In this document: piece by piece, positions 15,001 through 27,000 of the stretch
How positions within the stretch are numbered: the stretch's first letter is position 1
How the letters are laid out: each line of letters opens with the position of its first letter
Source: Pterobdella sp. o SKG-2022
Taxonomy: Eukaryota > Annelida > Clitellata > Hirudinida > Piscicolidae
Reading direction: 5' to 3'
Length of the DNA stretch: 64,000 bases
Assembly (NCBI GenBank): GCA_964035795.1
Contig: OZ038320.1
Location: forward strand, 3,721,896-3,785,895
Notes under the pieces: model-generated
Told to the model about the DNA's origin: nothing
The model's input: only the letters and a program-made list of their open reading frames with translations
The model's database searches: none
Position numbers and translations under genes: made by a program

Positions 15001-18000
15001 GCCCCATGTAAGCCGGGTCGCAGCCTTTCACTGCCAGTATCAAACCTATCCGCCTTGGGAGGCTCTACCAGGAACACGAATTCCCGATTGCATAGCTTTG
15101 ACACGAACCCGTTACCATCACCCACCGCGAGGAGGTCAGGGTTGGACTTTGGGTAATAAACAAATGATACTAATAAAAATGGTAATTATTATAACAAAAC
15201 AGGATTAAATTGGAATTGAATAACAATGATATATAAATTTGTCTATATCTCTATTTCATGACAGGTAACTATTAATTGTAAGTTGTATTATCATTGAAAA
15301 TACAGACAACAATAGTAATAATTATAGGCATAAAAACATGAATTAATAAGAAATGAATAATAATATAAAGATTTTATCATTGTTGCTGTATAATTCCATA
15401 AAGTTTCAATTTTTTCAGTTTTTATTATTAAAAAAGTTAAATTTCATTGCTATTATATTGCTCAATTCTATCAGAAACATGATCGTATCATTACATTTCA
15501 TCAATATTATTACAACGATGATGATCAATATGACCGATACTCGTTTTATATGAAGCATCGGGGTGTGAGTAATATCAAGAATGAGTAATAGAATTTAATC
15601 TTATATGAATTTAAATGTCTTATGAGACTATATAATGATATGTATCAATCTATGGCGAGGTTCTATAAGCACCAATCAAATGAAGGAAAACTATGCCAAA
15701 CAAATGCGCAGTTTTTAAAATGCTCGTTATTATTCACAATAAAAATAACTTTTCAGAGACATCTTAATGTACTAGATATATATATATATATATATATATG
15801 AATAGATGCATAAAATAAGAAAATTAGATAAATAGACAAACAGACAGACGCACAGATAGATATATAGACATAGACAGACAGAAGGACAGACAGATAGATA
15901 GATAGATAGATAGATTAGATAGATAGAACTTACCAGGGGATTGGAGGAGTTGAACGACTTGCTTATGTCCTTCTTCCCCCCTCTCCCTCGCCTTATCCAC
16001 TGCTAACTTGCCGTCTTCATCGCGCATGTCAGGGTTTCCACCATACTTTAATAACACCTGAATTAGGTTGGTTATGAGGGTGGCTTGAGTGAAACTAACG
16101 CCAGTGTAAGATTGGATGATGATTTTGAGTTGATATCAATAGCTTTCAGTTGTGAAGATAGATTTACTGATGAGCAATATGGAAGTTGATGCCTTGGTTC
16201 AAAGATAGTTAGTTTTATTAATTAAAAAACTGACAATTTATTAAGTTTCGTGTTATTTTTAGCGTAAATCGATAACTGTAACGCTCTATTCAAACTTTTC
16301 TTGCTATTCACACACAATTTTTTAAAATTACATAAGATTTTTTCAACACAAAAAACACGATCAATAAAAGCTGTTATAATATTAATGATGATAAAAATTG
16401 CATGCTACTCATGAGCAACCTTTATGATCTGAGGCCTGCCAAAGCAAGCTGCATAGTGTAATGACGAGGATCTTGAGCCCTTGTTCACATCAGCGCCCCT
16501 CTCGCACAAAAGCTCAACCTGACCAATTCATTATATAGGTTATGAGACTCCTTATATTCATCATCAACTTTTAACTTCAGTTTTTTTTTAAATTGAGGAT
16601 TAATGACTAAATATTATCTATGAATAATTAACGAGATTTTTAAAAATTTTATAGATACTCCAATCTCATTTCTATCAAGATACATTTTAATACAATCTAA
16701 ACCTACATTTGTATATATTCCATATTCAAAACTATATACAAATAAAATGCTTCAAAAAACCAATAATGGTTCAAAGGAATTTATTATCAACACTGGGGAG
16801 CAACATTCACCATTTCAGGGGTGCCAAAGGCAGATGCCCAATTTAAAAGGGTCTGTCCCACGTCGTCAGTATAATTCACTTCGGTTTCTGTTGATAATTT
16901 GATGAATATTCATAGATGGTTTGAATATGACAATTTGAATACAAGACTGATTAAATAATATCAATAAGCAAAAAATTAATTGCGACGAATAGAGATAATA
17001 AGCATAGATTCAATAGTTTATCATAAAGCTTCAAACAGCATTGAAAATATTTACGTGGTTAATAATTTATTAATGTTGTTTTCGTTTTAACCTTTCTAGT
17101 TATTACAAATACTAATTTTATTATTACTACCACTACTACTATAACTAATGCTGCTGCTACTACTATTATTGCTATTAATATCAAAAAACCAACTGCAGTT
17201 ATCTATAGCATCAATGAGAGCTTCAGTATCCTTGCTTCTGATGCAGTCTATCAATTGTCTGTGTGACTTCTCTCCAGAACCTTCCTTGCCTGAGCCCAAA
17301 CATGACCTTTTGTGGTTCAAAAGTGCCTTTCGTCCATCACACATCAGGGTCAACAATGTGTCCACCAGTCGCATTGTCTCTAATATACTCCTGTTTTTGA
17401 TGGATTTGAGTTTGTGTTATTTTTATAGTTAATAATTTGATTGATTGATCCTCCTTGCATACTATTATGTTCTTTTCATTCTTAATAATCAACATTTGTC
17501 TATAAAACTTATGTATTTTTGATCATATATTAATAAATACAAGTTAAATAAAAAAGTATAAAAACACAAATAAATGTAGATATAAGACGTATACAGAAGT
17601 GAATAAAAAACTAAACAATCGATATTTTTTAAAATTTTATTTTTATTGTTGATGATATTTAAAGTATTTGTGTTGAAAACCTACCTATCATCTCCTTGTA
17701 GGGCTTTTTCAAGAGCATCAGGCAAAGAAGACCTGAACAACTGCCTGGAAAATGCCTCAGACCCCCTACACAAAGTGGACAACAGCCCGATGGTGGTTGA
17801 AAGTCTTTGATGGAAGGCTTGCCTGCCCTCCATAGACCCTGCAACAACAGGTAGCTGCTCTGAGAGTCTGTCTACCAACTCGTGCATTAGTTCATTTCTG
17901 GCTAGTGGTGCAGGATCCACCCCTCTGCGGATGAAACGGTCTGCCAGTGATGAGAAGCACTTCAATGCTCCATCTGATACCTTCATGAAGATTTAATGTG

Positions 18001-21000
18001 GATATTTTGTATAAGTTGAATATTTTATTACTAATGATAATAAAGTATGATAAAAATTTTCTATTAATTGAAGTGAATAAACCCTTTTAAAGACACCAAA
18101 AACAACGAACATATTGGTCAGAGTCATCAAGGAGGGTGGTCAAAGAAGACACACATGAGTCAAGATTGGGGTCCTTGGGCTCCATCTTGCCAACCAGCTT
18201 GGTGACCACTGACATGGCAGAGTGCAGGGTGTCTCGGTGCACCTGGTTGCCATGTTCCTGCATGAAGGTGAGCACACTCTTGAGACCTCCTGCTTCGAAC
18301 ACTGCTCCTGACTCCCTGGTGCACACAAACTCTAACACCTGTTTCAGATTTAAAGTGGATCAACTAAAGTAAAAAAAAGGTCTTTTGATATTATTGATAA
18401 TAGTGTGATATTTTTTAATGCTTTGAAATAATTTTGTCAAATATAACATTAAAAAAATATAACATAATGATTACATTTTATCATTAAAATATGACTTGAA
18501 GATTTATTTAGTACGCATAACTAGTATAAATGTCAAAAAACTTTCAAATTAATATATTCTCTGTTACACTCAAAAAATTACATATATTTTTTGAATGGTC
18601 ACTGAGAACTTTTTTAAAAAGCATTAAATAAAATTTGCATGATTTCGCCATAATTAAATTTAAGATCACGTTGAGTTTTTTGGATTTAATTTTACAATTA
18701 AATTGAATTATGGATATCCAACTCATAATAAAAACAGTGAATTTTCATAAAATCCTATTTTTTTTTCAAACAAGAATTTAAAATAAATATAAATTTATCC
18801 TTTTTGTTCTGATTTTCTTAGTGAATGAATTGACCAATATCCCAAAAGACAGTTACACAGATTTTCTAGATTATATAGGAAATATACACATTGCCTAAAA
18901 GTCAAGAAAACATGAATATTACGCAATATTACTTATTCCCATGACATATGTGTGTGTGTTGTTGGTATATTTAATTGAACAATCAAAAGCATGTATAGAT
19001 ACTCGATAGTATATAGCATGGTGGCATGTTCGATTTGTTTAACAAAAGAACTTGTTAAGTTGTTTACCATTGAGCACTATCTATTTCAATCTTGCAGATT
19101 CTATTATGAAAGTGATACAATTAAATCAAATCAAGTATGATTATAGTGGCATTAATTTCAGAAGTTTCTAGACCACTGAGTATCAGAACTTATACTATTC
19201 ATTATTTTAAATATTATAATATCCTTAAAAATTGAAAATCAAAATTATAATATTTATTGAAAAATATGAAAGTAAAACCAATGAGACATTAATAAAAGTA
19301 CAATTCTTATTGGGTACAATATTATTTGCAGAAAGTTTTGTGAAAAATTTGTTTATTGGTTAAACAGTTCCTTCAATGCACATTTTTAAACATTTTAATT
19401 TTTATTTTTCAAATTTTTTATAATTCATCAAGAAATGAGAATTTCAAAGACACGTTTATTACAGTAATGAGACTAAAATTTTCGATAAATACAACTTTGT
19501 CATAATTCATTAGTATATATTATACTACATACTAATGACAAAGTTGTATTTGTCGAAAATTTTAGTTTCATTACTGTAATAATTGTATCTTTGTATCTTT
19601 AATGTACAGCAATAATGGTAATGAAATATTAATGTACAACAATAATGATGAAATACCACCCACCTTAATGCACTGCTCAATAAGATCCCGACTGATTCTA
19701 GACCTAGCATCAGTGAGGACAAGCCTGTTACATAAGGCTTTGACTGCCCCCTCTACACTGACAATGCGCCGAGTGCACTCAGCAGATACATCCAGGTAAT
19801 ATGTTATGGCTCTTGCAGTCACCTCCAACACCTGTACATGAGTTCAGTTGGTTTAATGATGTAATCAAAGGATTGATGAGCTTCACAATTCATTATGAAG
19901 TTGTTGATTTTTTTGCCGTTATACTGATTGATGTTCAATTAATTAGTGGTTCTTTCTACATCAGTTATTCTATTTAGGGATTTTTTTATTAAATCTAAAA
20001 AATGATTAATTTTTTTGATGAGATTTTCATGATTTATTTTTTAAAGCAGTGTGTAAAAAAATGGGAATTCAATCAATTAATCAATCAAATCCTTTTTATA
20101 GCCTGTTTTTCTTAACCAAGGGTTGGGCTTTTTGAAAGTTCTATCTCAAAGTCAGCCTTTCCATTCAGAACGATTGAGTGGATCCACACAAACCATGTCT
20201 AGCTTTCTTTTATCATTCAATATGAGCTCATTCCAAGTCTTTTTGGGCATACCGGGCTTCTTGCAAGTATCGAATGATTTAAATCTAGTTTTAAACCCAC
20301 AATACTGGAGTTAGCTAGATTTACTTCTGTTGATAAGCATTTTTAGCAATTTTGTATGCTATTAATCTCTCCTTCGTACCTGAAGCATGCTTTTCTTTTA
20401 AAAAACTTAGGAAAATTTTAAACAACAATAATTAGCTTTTTTACTCAACCTGAAACTTATTATTTTTTTTAATACTTGTAAATGTTACTCTTTTAATGAA
20501 AAGATTTGTATTTTAATAAAAACTATCAGTGTTTTCAAATATACTTATTTCATTGTGGCTAATGAGAAATCATTATTATTTTTTTGAAAGCCCCTTTTTC
20601 TAAATTAAATGATTTTTTTTATACATTCTTTTCATCTCTTGACATTAAATAATCTAATCATGTGGTTATTTTGAGAAAGTTGCTTTTTATTCATATTTAA
20701 TTCCAAAATAATTTTATCTTTCAAATTTTATTAAATTCTTTTTTAAATTCATATAAGCCATAAAATAAAATCATTGATTAATCAATTTTATTTTATACAT
20801 TTTTCATTGAATTTTTCTAATAATAAAACGAAAAACATGATAAAAAAAGTAAGATAATGTCAAAAACTCAAAATACCTCATCAGTAGCATTTTCATCCAT
20901 AAAGATATTGCATAGAGCTGGAAGGAAGGTACGAGGAGGACAACTGTGAAAAAAGTGTTAAAAATTTATGAAAACTAATTCATAGAAAAATTATAAACAA

Positions 21001-21201
21001 AAATATAAATTATTTTAATTTTGGTCGAAAATAGTAATAACAAATCGACAATTTTTTCTACCTTTCGAAACAACGGTCAATATTGTCAGACATAAGAAGA
21101 AGCATGCAAAGTTGTTCGAGGGCAATCAATTGCATGTCTCTTTCTGCTCCATGACCCGTTTGTAACCATTCTAACAACGTTTCAGGGTCTACTTCAGCCA
21201 T
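1..21201 (-). CDS. HECTD1: HECTD1-type E3 ubiquitin ligase, 5' 32 coding exons (partial; HECT domain off the window)
   Basis: HECT-family E3 ligase. Exons (high to low): 21062-21201, 20877-20943, 19664-19831, 18111-18338, 17685-17980, 17194-17390, 16811-16887, 16420-16518, 15934-16057, 13733-13913, 12792-13020, 12060-12486, 11503-11640, 10995-11164, 10613-10771, 9678-9809, 9103-9231, 8699-8787, 7745-7856, 6915-7049, 6557-6696, 5539-5682, 5122-5301, 4738-4907, 4530-4621, 4205-4289, 3906-4018, 3511-3720, 2933-3141, 1023-1212, 441-597, 1-281. All splice phases agree and sum to 5,268 nt (1,756 codons). The start [14 protein letters not shown] matches the vertebrate N-terminus. Seen in order: armadillo-like N-terminus, ankyrin segment ([24 protein letters not shown]), SUN-like domain ([31 protein letters not shown]), MIB/HERC2 domain ([25 protein letters not shown]), then a Ser/Asn-rich linker and an acidic stretch. 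The catalytic HECT domain would lie beyond base 1. Ser-rich insertions in exons 11 and 12 are lineage-specific. Confidence 0.96.
1545..1615 (+). repeat. Single copy of the GTAAG..CTTAC..AAAAGCTTCG repeat
   Basis: Contains CTGATAATGTAAGCTACTCT TACTAAAAGCTTCG then TCAATAAACCTTAGTGTTTG. HECTD1 intron 29. Confidence 0.75.
10335..10502 (-). mobile_element. tRNA-derived SINE (HECTD1 intron 15)
   Basis: On the minus strand it begins GGCCCGTATAGCTCAATGG, a good pol III A box, followed by a B box GGTTCGATCCC about 35 bases later, then a non-tRNA body of about 80 bases ending in an A-rich tail just before 10335. The head folds only loosely as a tRNA (the acceptor GCCCGTA pairs partly with CGTGGGC) and no convincing anticodon loop is seen, so a SINE is preferred over a functional tRNA. 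The related head at 60805-60985 supports a family. Confidence 0.72.
14101..15150 (-). mobile_element. Non-LTR retrotransposon 5' fragment with AP endonuclease domain (HECTD1 intron 9)
   Basis: The open frame 14101-14718 encodes an APE-type endonuclease: [10 protein letters not shown], the QETRW motif, a central GGVGIF stretch, IYAPQ, and CGDFNGH with the catalytic Asp/Asn. It stops abruptly after a Gly-Tyr-Gly-Glu-Val-His-Gly stretch, before any reverse transcriptase. Upstream (14720-15150) is a GC-richer leader containing the GGATGCCCTTCCTTGCATC-like segment often found ahead of this domain in invertebrate LINEs. It is in the same orientation as HECTD1 and entirely intronic. The frame has no stops, so the insertion looks fairly young, but it cannot move by itself. 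The family is inferred from memory of invertebrate LINEs, not from a search. Confidence 0.82.
15779..15925. repeat. Microsatellites (TA)n and (GATA)n
   Basis: A perfect TA run at about 15779-15799 is followed by degenerate GACA/GATA repeats to about 15925, ending a few bases before the splice donor of HECTD1 exon 9 (GT at 15932-15933). Confidence 0.9.
19450..19590. repeat. Foldback / MITE-like inverted repeat in HECTD1 intron 3
   Basis: The arm TATTACAGTAATGAGACTAA... (about 19458-19502) is repeated as its reverse complement at about 19535-19585 (...TTAGTTTCATTACTGTAATA). The arms are about 50 bases with very few mismatches, around a short AT-rich loop. There is no coding capacity. This is a non-autonomous foldback element just downstream (on the minus strand) of exon 3. 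Confidence 0.75.
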
Positions 21202-24039
21202 CTGGGTTGGATAGAAAGAGCAAGGGGAAAAATTCCGATAAAATTTGTCCATATAATTTATTTTGAAAAACAGTTTCTCACTTTCCAATGTTGGCTTTTT
21301 CTAACTTATTAAAGTCAGAATATAGCCTCTTATAGGAAACTGGCAAATAAATGAACAACCTAGAATAAAGTTATCTATTTTGTTGAAGTAAAATCACGTA
21401 TTTTCGAATAACTCAATATCATTAATTTATCATTCTAAAAAACCCATAAAAGTTAAGAATACGAATTTGTCAGTTATTTATTCAATAGAAATAATTAGAA
21501 TGTCAAGATCACAAAAGTAGGAATGGAAGAGTTGTATAAAAACAAAATTTAATTCCAAAAAATCCAAAAAGTTGTTTTGGAAAGCTCTATGAGCATTAAA
21601 ACTTTTTCTACTTAAATTTAAAATTTTATTATTTTTATAGTTTACAAAATGTTTTGTTGTTTAATTATCTCAAAAATTCTATTAAACAACATTCAACTGT
21701 GCTTCAATAAAAGTAATATTTTTATGATGTTTCCCAAACTATTTCAACTCAAAAGTAGGATAACATGTTTTTTAAGACAATGAAAGAACATCACTTATCT
21801 TTATAAACGATTTACCAATTTTTTCTTAACCTTCTTTCATTTTTTTTATTTCATGTACAATACAAGGTGTTGTTCATTAATTATATGCATGATGTTTAAA
21901 CTGTAATTCATAAACTTGAAAAATTTTTTTATATATTCCATACTTTAAGCTGAACTTTAACTGATTCAAACATTCATATCAAACAAAACAATTAAAAAAA
22001 CCAAACTCTTCAACGCACACTGTAAAACAAGCAAAACAAGATTTTTTTTCATTTTATTTTTAATGTCTCCAGAACCCCCTTGTTTCAAATTTATTATTTT
22101 CTTGTTTTTATCCTAAAGACCGTTTTCTTTTAGGTTATCCATCCACTAGGTCCTTTTTTTTAGCTCCGCTTTTGACACATCCATTTTCAAAGTTTTTCAC
22201 TTTTCTTTTCCCATCACCACACTATCTATAACAATGACTCTTGTTACATGCAGATTTTCTCAATGACCAATGTTTACTATAATCTGAATCTTTAAAAAGT
22301 TTCAATGGGTAGCATAAATTATAATAGGGAAAAGTTTTGGAAGAGTAGCAAACTAAGCATTAAGCTGAAAACATTTCATAAGGCAGTTGTTACCACGTCG
22401 CTTCATATGGTTGTCAGACCTGGGTTCTGCACAAGAATCAAACACTAGACCCGTTTCAACTTTTTATAATAACGTAATATCATGCAGATTCAATAAATTG
22501 GCAGAGTTTCGATTAGTGAGGTGTTCGCATAACGGGTTACATGTCATACGAATGAAGAGTGAAAGAATTCCAAAAAATATCTTCTTGGAGCTTGTTTTTG
22601 AGCTGTCTCAAAAGGTTTTAAGTTACATGCATCGTTCCAATAAAAAATTTGTTTGAAATTCATATTGATAAAAGTTGGGTCAACAAACACAAGGTATTTA
22701 TTAAATGACACGAAGCTTTTCGTAAGGCTAGCTTACAGAATTAAGTCATAATCAAAGTTAAAATATTTCAACCTATTTATACTAGTTACTATTATTAATA
22801 TATTGCTTGAGATAAAGAAGTAGAGATTAATTGCTAGAGAGGAGCTTTTGATTCCACCAGGATTTTTTTGAGAAAAGATCTAATGTACATATTAAAATCC
22901 CTTTTTGCCAAGAAATGAAAGCGTGATCAAAAAACTTTTGGACAAAGTTGAGTCATTTACAAATCACTCAGCAATTAATCCCTACTCTCTCATCTCAAGC
23001 AATACATTAATAATAGTAACTAGTATAAATAGGTTGAAATATCACTTGATAATGTAAGCTAGTCTTACAAAAAGCTTTGTGTCATTTAATAAATACTTTG
23101 TGTTTGTTGTCCTCACTTGTAAATTCTGGCTATTGTACTTCAATATGGTGATAAGCTCTTCATAAAGGTTTAAGTGAATTAGAACAAAAAAATTAAAAAA
23201 AAAGAAGATTTCACATTGAATATTATATTTCTAAAATATGGTCATATATGTGCGTTCAAATTTTGATAATAAATTCAAGGAGAGTTAATGGCGTTCTTGT
23301 CAGTTGGACGGACCTCCTATATACAATATAAAGATTATTCTCAAGTCTAAAATTTATGGCATACAAATTTGTTTATATTCATGTATTTTTGTACGAATAC
23401 AATGTTTTTTGTAAAAAAATCGAAAATAATCAATTTTTTTCATATTTTTTTAAGACAATCTTAAACTATCACTGATATGCTACAATAGCGAAGTAAAATT
23501 TGAATCTATTATATTTCTTCCAATTTTCAAAATTTCTAAAAGAAATATCATTAAATATAAAAATACTTATAACGCCATTTCGAACCTTCTCTTCGTTTAA
23601 CTTTTCATCATCAGACTTGATAAGTTTCACATTGAATAAGATGATTAAAACTATCAACGTTTTATCATCAAATATAAAATGCAATCTACTTTTTTTTAAC
23701 ACATCTTTCAGGTTATTTATTAAATTTAAAATTGCCGCAGCATCGCTTTCATGGTGTCATTATTAATTGTGAATTATTAGTCTCAAAATTTGAATTGGAA
23801 AACAATAAGTTTTATATTTTAATGAGATATTTTGAAATTCATTATGTCATTTTTATGTAACTAATATCAATATAGGAACTTAACGGATCATTAATAATTG
23901 AAAATAAATGGCAATCATATCTATTTAATTAATTTAAAAACTATTTCCTATTTATCAGTATACAAATCAACTACTGATCAAAAAAAAATAATTCAAAAAA
24001 TATTCACTTGAATGCATGCTTAAACATATATTCACACAG
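21202..24039. other. Divergent intergenic region between HECTD1 and MRPL2
   Basis: This AT-rich stretch should hold both promoters, the HECTD1 5' UTR and the unlocated first exon of MRPL2. It contains an inverted pair of the GAAGCTTTTCG repeat (about 22680-23115). An open frame at 22387-22656 has no recognised relatives and starts at a non-ATG codon. I see no CpG-rich segment or confident TATA box. Confidence 0.6.
22680..23115. repeat. Inverted pair of GAAGCTTTTCG repeat (HECTD1/MRPL2 spacer)
   Basis: CAACAAACACAAGGTATTTA... with CACGAAGCTTTTCGTAAG at 22680-22740, and the inverted form CTTGATAATGTAAGCTAGTC...AATAAATACTTTGTGTTTG at 23042-23115. The inner 300 bases are also partly self-complementary (AACTAGTTACTATTATT / AATAATAGTAACTAGT), so this is one long, about 435-base palindromic element. 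Confidence 0.85.
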
Positions 24040-27000
24040 ACTCATATCCTTAACTTCATGTCTAAATCGCAAGTTGGACAACAGAGCTCATCCACCATAC
24101 ATGTTTCCAAGTCACAAACATGGTCGATGGGTGGAGACTAAACCAATATGGGATAGACCTTATACTGTTGAACCTATTCCTTATCCCAGGACTGGAGGCA
24201 GAGGACCTAATGGTAATTGATAAAATTGAAATAATTTTAAATTTTAATAGCATTGAGGGAATTTCATAATTTTTAACTGATCTATTTTTATGTTGGTTGT
24301 TTTTTATATTAATTTAGTTTTATTAAATTCATTATGAGGTAAAAGCAAAATTTTCTGAAAAATGGAAGTTTTGTATCAAAAGAGCGATGAGTGAAATGTA
24401 TGGCTGAAATATAAAACTTCTGCTCTAAAAGCTGCTGAAGAAGTTTGTGGAGTAAGTAGAGGTAGGCCTCAGCACGGTGAAACCTGGTGGTGGAATCAGG
24501 ATATGCAGAAAGCCATCACAGAGAAGAGAAGTTTTCGAAGGTAGAAAATAAATCCCATTATGTCAATGATAAAAAAAAAGCCAAGAGAGCTGTTGCTGAG
24601 GCAATGAAGAAAAAGGCGGTAAAAGAGATGGAGGAGATACGGAATGACAAAAATGTCGTATTCCATAGAATAAGAATGATGAAGAAGGAAGCAAGTAACT
24701 TAGAAAGTAATAACTGCATTAGAGACAAAAATGGGAAGACTGTATTTGATGGTCGCAAGAAAGTGGAGAAAGAGCACATAGAGGCCATCATGAATGAGGA
24801 GAATCCATGGGATGGAATGGTGATTGTAGAAGTGGTTGAAGTTCCCATGGAACCATTTGCTATGAATGAAGTGCAGAGAGCACTAGGGATCATGAAAAAT
24901 GGCAAGGCCAGTGGACCAACTGGAATTGTCAAAGAGCACCTAGCTGCCTTTCCACATGGGTAGCAAGTTATATTGCAAATAGCAAATGAAATCCTTGATG
25001 GAAGGGATATGCCTCATGACTGGAGGACGAGTACAGTTGTTCCTATTTATAAGAAGAAAGGTAGCGTTATGGACTGTGCGAGCTATCGAGGTGTAAAGCT
25101 TCTAGAACATGGTATGAAAGTGGTGGAAAGGTTGCTGGAGAAGAGGTTAAAAAGGTTAGTGAAAGTTGACTAAATGCAATTTGGTTTTATGCCTGGCAAA
25201 ACCACAGTGGACGCTATTTTTATTTTTAGGAGAATGCTGGAAAGCTACCTTGAAAAGAATAGGAAGCTTTTTATCTGTTTTGTTGGTTTGGAGAAGGCTT
25301 TCGATCGGGTGCCAAGTAGGGTGATTGAATGGGCGCTGAGAAAGAAGTTGGTTCAGGCAGTAATGTCGATGTACAAAGAAGCAAAAACGCGGGTTCAGGT
25401 TGGAGGTGGACACTCGGAAAAATTTAATGTTGGTGTAGGTGTCCATCAAGGATCCGTTGTCTCACCGTTTTTGTTTTCAATAGTGTTCGACATATTGTCG
25501 GAAGACGGAAGAAAAGGGGCTTTATATAAACTGCTTCATGCAGATGACTGTGTCTTGATGGCAGAGACTATTGAAGAACTAGAAGCACAATTCATCAGTT
25601 GGAAGGCAGCCTTCGAAGGAAAAGGATTGAAGGTTAATCTGGGTAAGACAAAGGTCATGGAGAGTATCGGTGGTGGTGGGGTTGTTGTCTTGGCTAAGAT
25701 TGATCCATGTGGTGTGAGTGGGAAAAGGGTTAAGGTAACTTGCGTGAGGTGCAAGACATGTAAGAAGTGGGTTTATGTGCGCTGTGCTAGGATAAAGAGA
25801 GTGTTTTGTAAGATGAATGGAAATTTTGAATGCAGGGTTTGTATGAATGTTTCAAATAAGATATTTAATAAGGTTTTAAATGTTTGTCTGAGTGAGTTGG
25901 AGAAAGTAAATAATTATTGTTATCTAGGAGATAATATGAAGAGTGGAGGAGGAAGTGAGCTAGCAGGATAGGGCTGGGCTGGAAGGCATTCAACAGTATG
26001 TCTTCTATGTTATGTGGTAAAAAACACATGGAATGTCAAAGGACAAATTTAAGGTCCGTTGAAGAAAGTATTTTGAGAAGAGCAGAAAAACGGATGCTTC
26101 GAATGATGTGTGGTGTGCAGCTAGCTGATGGTGAGCACAAAGGAGTTGATGGTTAGATTGTTGAAGTGGTGAGACAAGGAAGTTTGAGATGGCTGGGGCA
26201 TGTGGTTAGGAAAAGAGATGAAGATTGTGTTAAGCAGGCATGGAGTTTTAAGGTTGGAGGTAGTACAGGAAGGGGAAGGCCAAGGTTAGCTTGGAAAGGT
26301 ATGATGGAAAACCTTTTTCGTGGGCTTGAATTAGATTTTGAAGATGCCTGACAGGGTGAAAAAGAGAGAGAGTGTTAGTTCATGGAAAGAAGTCAGTGAA
26401 TCCTTGGAAAAGGGAAAGATGCTGACTTTAATAAAATGATGATGATGATAGTATTTTCAGTATATTTCAGTTTTATCATTAAGAGCTTTAATTCACCTTG
26501 TTTACAAAAAAAAATTATATTACAAAAATATACATCACAGCAACCACCCATCACACAATCAATCAAAAAACACATCGAGCACATTAACCCACACATATAG
26601 GTCGTATATGGAACCACAAGAGAGGAGGAGGTTTGAAAAAAATGTACAATATGGTAGATCTGCATCGCATCAATAGCTCTGTTGTGCCTTCCACTGATTC
26701 TTTGTTGGAGAGAGTGCTTGAGGTTTGTGTGTGTGTTGGTTTATATACGCTAAGTTATGCATATCCATCAATGTCGTTTTTTGATTTTTGTGTAATCATT
26801 TCATTATTTTTTGTTAATTTCCGTGTTTTGCTTCATAATCCTTGTGTTTGCATTATAAATCTCATTCATGCCATCGTTAATCCCAGTTGAAGAAGGATGA
26901 TGTTCGTACTGCATTGATAGCACTGGTGGGTAGTGGTGAGCATAAGAGGTATATAATGGCCACAGAGAACATGAAGGTTGGAGATCTTATTCGGTCCACG

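Noticed and set aside
15779..15925. CRISPR-like or regulatory repeat array
   Set aside because: Simple TA and GATA microsatellite in a eukaryotic intron.
24558..24932. 124-residue minus-strand open frame
   Set aside because: It is the antisense shadow of the LINE reverse-transcriptase region.
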